This document shows positions 14,791 through 14,962 of a stretch of DNA of 14,962 nucleotides, one piece after another. The stretch's first letter is position 1, and each line of letters opens with the position of its first letter. The notes beneath the pieces were generated by a model. The model was not told the origin of the DNA, did not search any database, and saw only the letters and a program-made list of their open reading frames with translations. Origin of the DNA: Ruminococcus sp. (GTDB lineage: Bacteria > Bacillota > Clostridia > Oscillospirales > Ruminococcaceae); contig DNLQ01000072.1 in assembly GCA_003488415.1 (NCBI GenBank), positions 1 to 14,962 on the forward strand. The letters run 5' to 3'. A program made the position numbers and the translations under genes.

Positions 14791-14962
14791 ATGAATGAAA
14801 GTTATTCCATCAAGGACATTATAAGGCTGCTGCTTAATCACATATGGCTGATCCTTGTGATCGCCATTCTCGGTGGTATTGCCGGTTTTAGTGTGTCAAA
14901 ATTCGTACTTCCGCTTCAATACTCATCGCACATTACAATGTATGTGCAGAGCTATACAGGCA
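14791..14962 (+). CDS. Wzz/CpsC-like polysaccharide chain-length or export regulator, 3' partial
   Basis: An ATG at 14791 preceded by AGAAAGGA (14776-14783) opens a frame that stays open to the window end (57 codons). It begins MNESYSIKDIIRLLLNHIWL, followed by a TM helix (LILVIAILGGIAGFSVSKF) and then YSSHITMYV. A short cytoplasmic lead, one TM helix and then a Tyr/Ser-rich beta segment is the normal N-terminus of Wzz/CpsC/YveK proteins, which control polymer length with a tyrosine kinase. It starts 20 bases after the dehydratase stop and should be in the same operon. Only the N-terminus is visible, so kinase fusion cannot be judged. Confidence 0.85.
   Translation, partial: MNESYSIKDIIRLLLNHIWLILVIAILGGIAGFSVSKFVLPLQYSSHITMYVQSYTG

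Overview
This window most likely comes from a fibre-degrading, cellulosome-producing Ruminococcus (Oscillospiraceae, R. flavefaciens / R. champanellensis type). Two large plant-cell-wall enzymes end in type-I-like dockerins preceded by Pro/Thr/Glu linkers. The housekeeping genes (gltX, ppa, a long divergent prs, a dCMP deaminase) look clostridial, and most genes have consensus sigma-A promoters and AGGAGG-like ribosome binding sites. The species is an inference.

Layout. 1-3180 (+): 3' part of a multi-modular pectinase, PL11 rhamnogalacturonan lyase plus CE12-type acetylesterase plus dockerin, closed by an intrinsic terminator. 3293-4903 (+): gltX with a near-perfect promoter. 5088-5655 (+): a small two-TM protein from its own promoter, which ends at a bidirectional terminator shared with the convergent ppa-prs operon. 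5788-7499 (-): ppa followed by prs. 7767-10544 (-): GH43 arabinanase with a beta-trefoil region and a dockerin. 10753-11742 (-): lipoprotein with an acidic Val-Thr-Glu repeat linker and a C-terminal region that reads like a cohesin with its two halves in swapped order. 11954-12433 (-): dCMP deaminase. 12434-12826: a 393-base non-coding region with two divergent consensus promoters. 12827 to the end (+): start of an exopolysaccharide/capsule cluster (4,6-dehydratase, then a Wzz/CpsC-like chain-length gene cut by the window edge).

How the genes fit together. The two dockerin enzymes attack the rhamnogalacturonan-I backbone with its acetyl groups and the arabinan side chains of the same pectin. 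Their dockerins share a nearly identical first helix, so they probably dock on the same scaffoldin. The neighbouring lipoprotein is a candidate surface partner because its C-terminus carries cohesin-like sequence. ppa and prs form a nucleotide-metabolism operon in which pyrophosphatase pulls PRPP-consuming reactions; the dCMP deaminase supplies dUMP for dTMP synthesis.

The two most interesting signals are (a) the apparently circularly permuted cohesin-like module in the lipoprotein, and (b) a roughly 180-nt structured RNA on the minus strand upstream of the dCMP deaminase. The RNA has its own consensus promoter, a closing stem, two internal hairpins and an intrinsic terminator, which suits a cis-acting attenuator/riboswitch or a free-standing small RNA.
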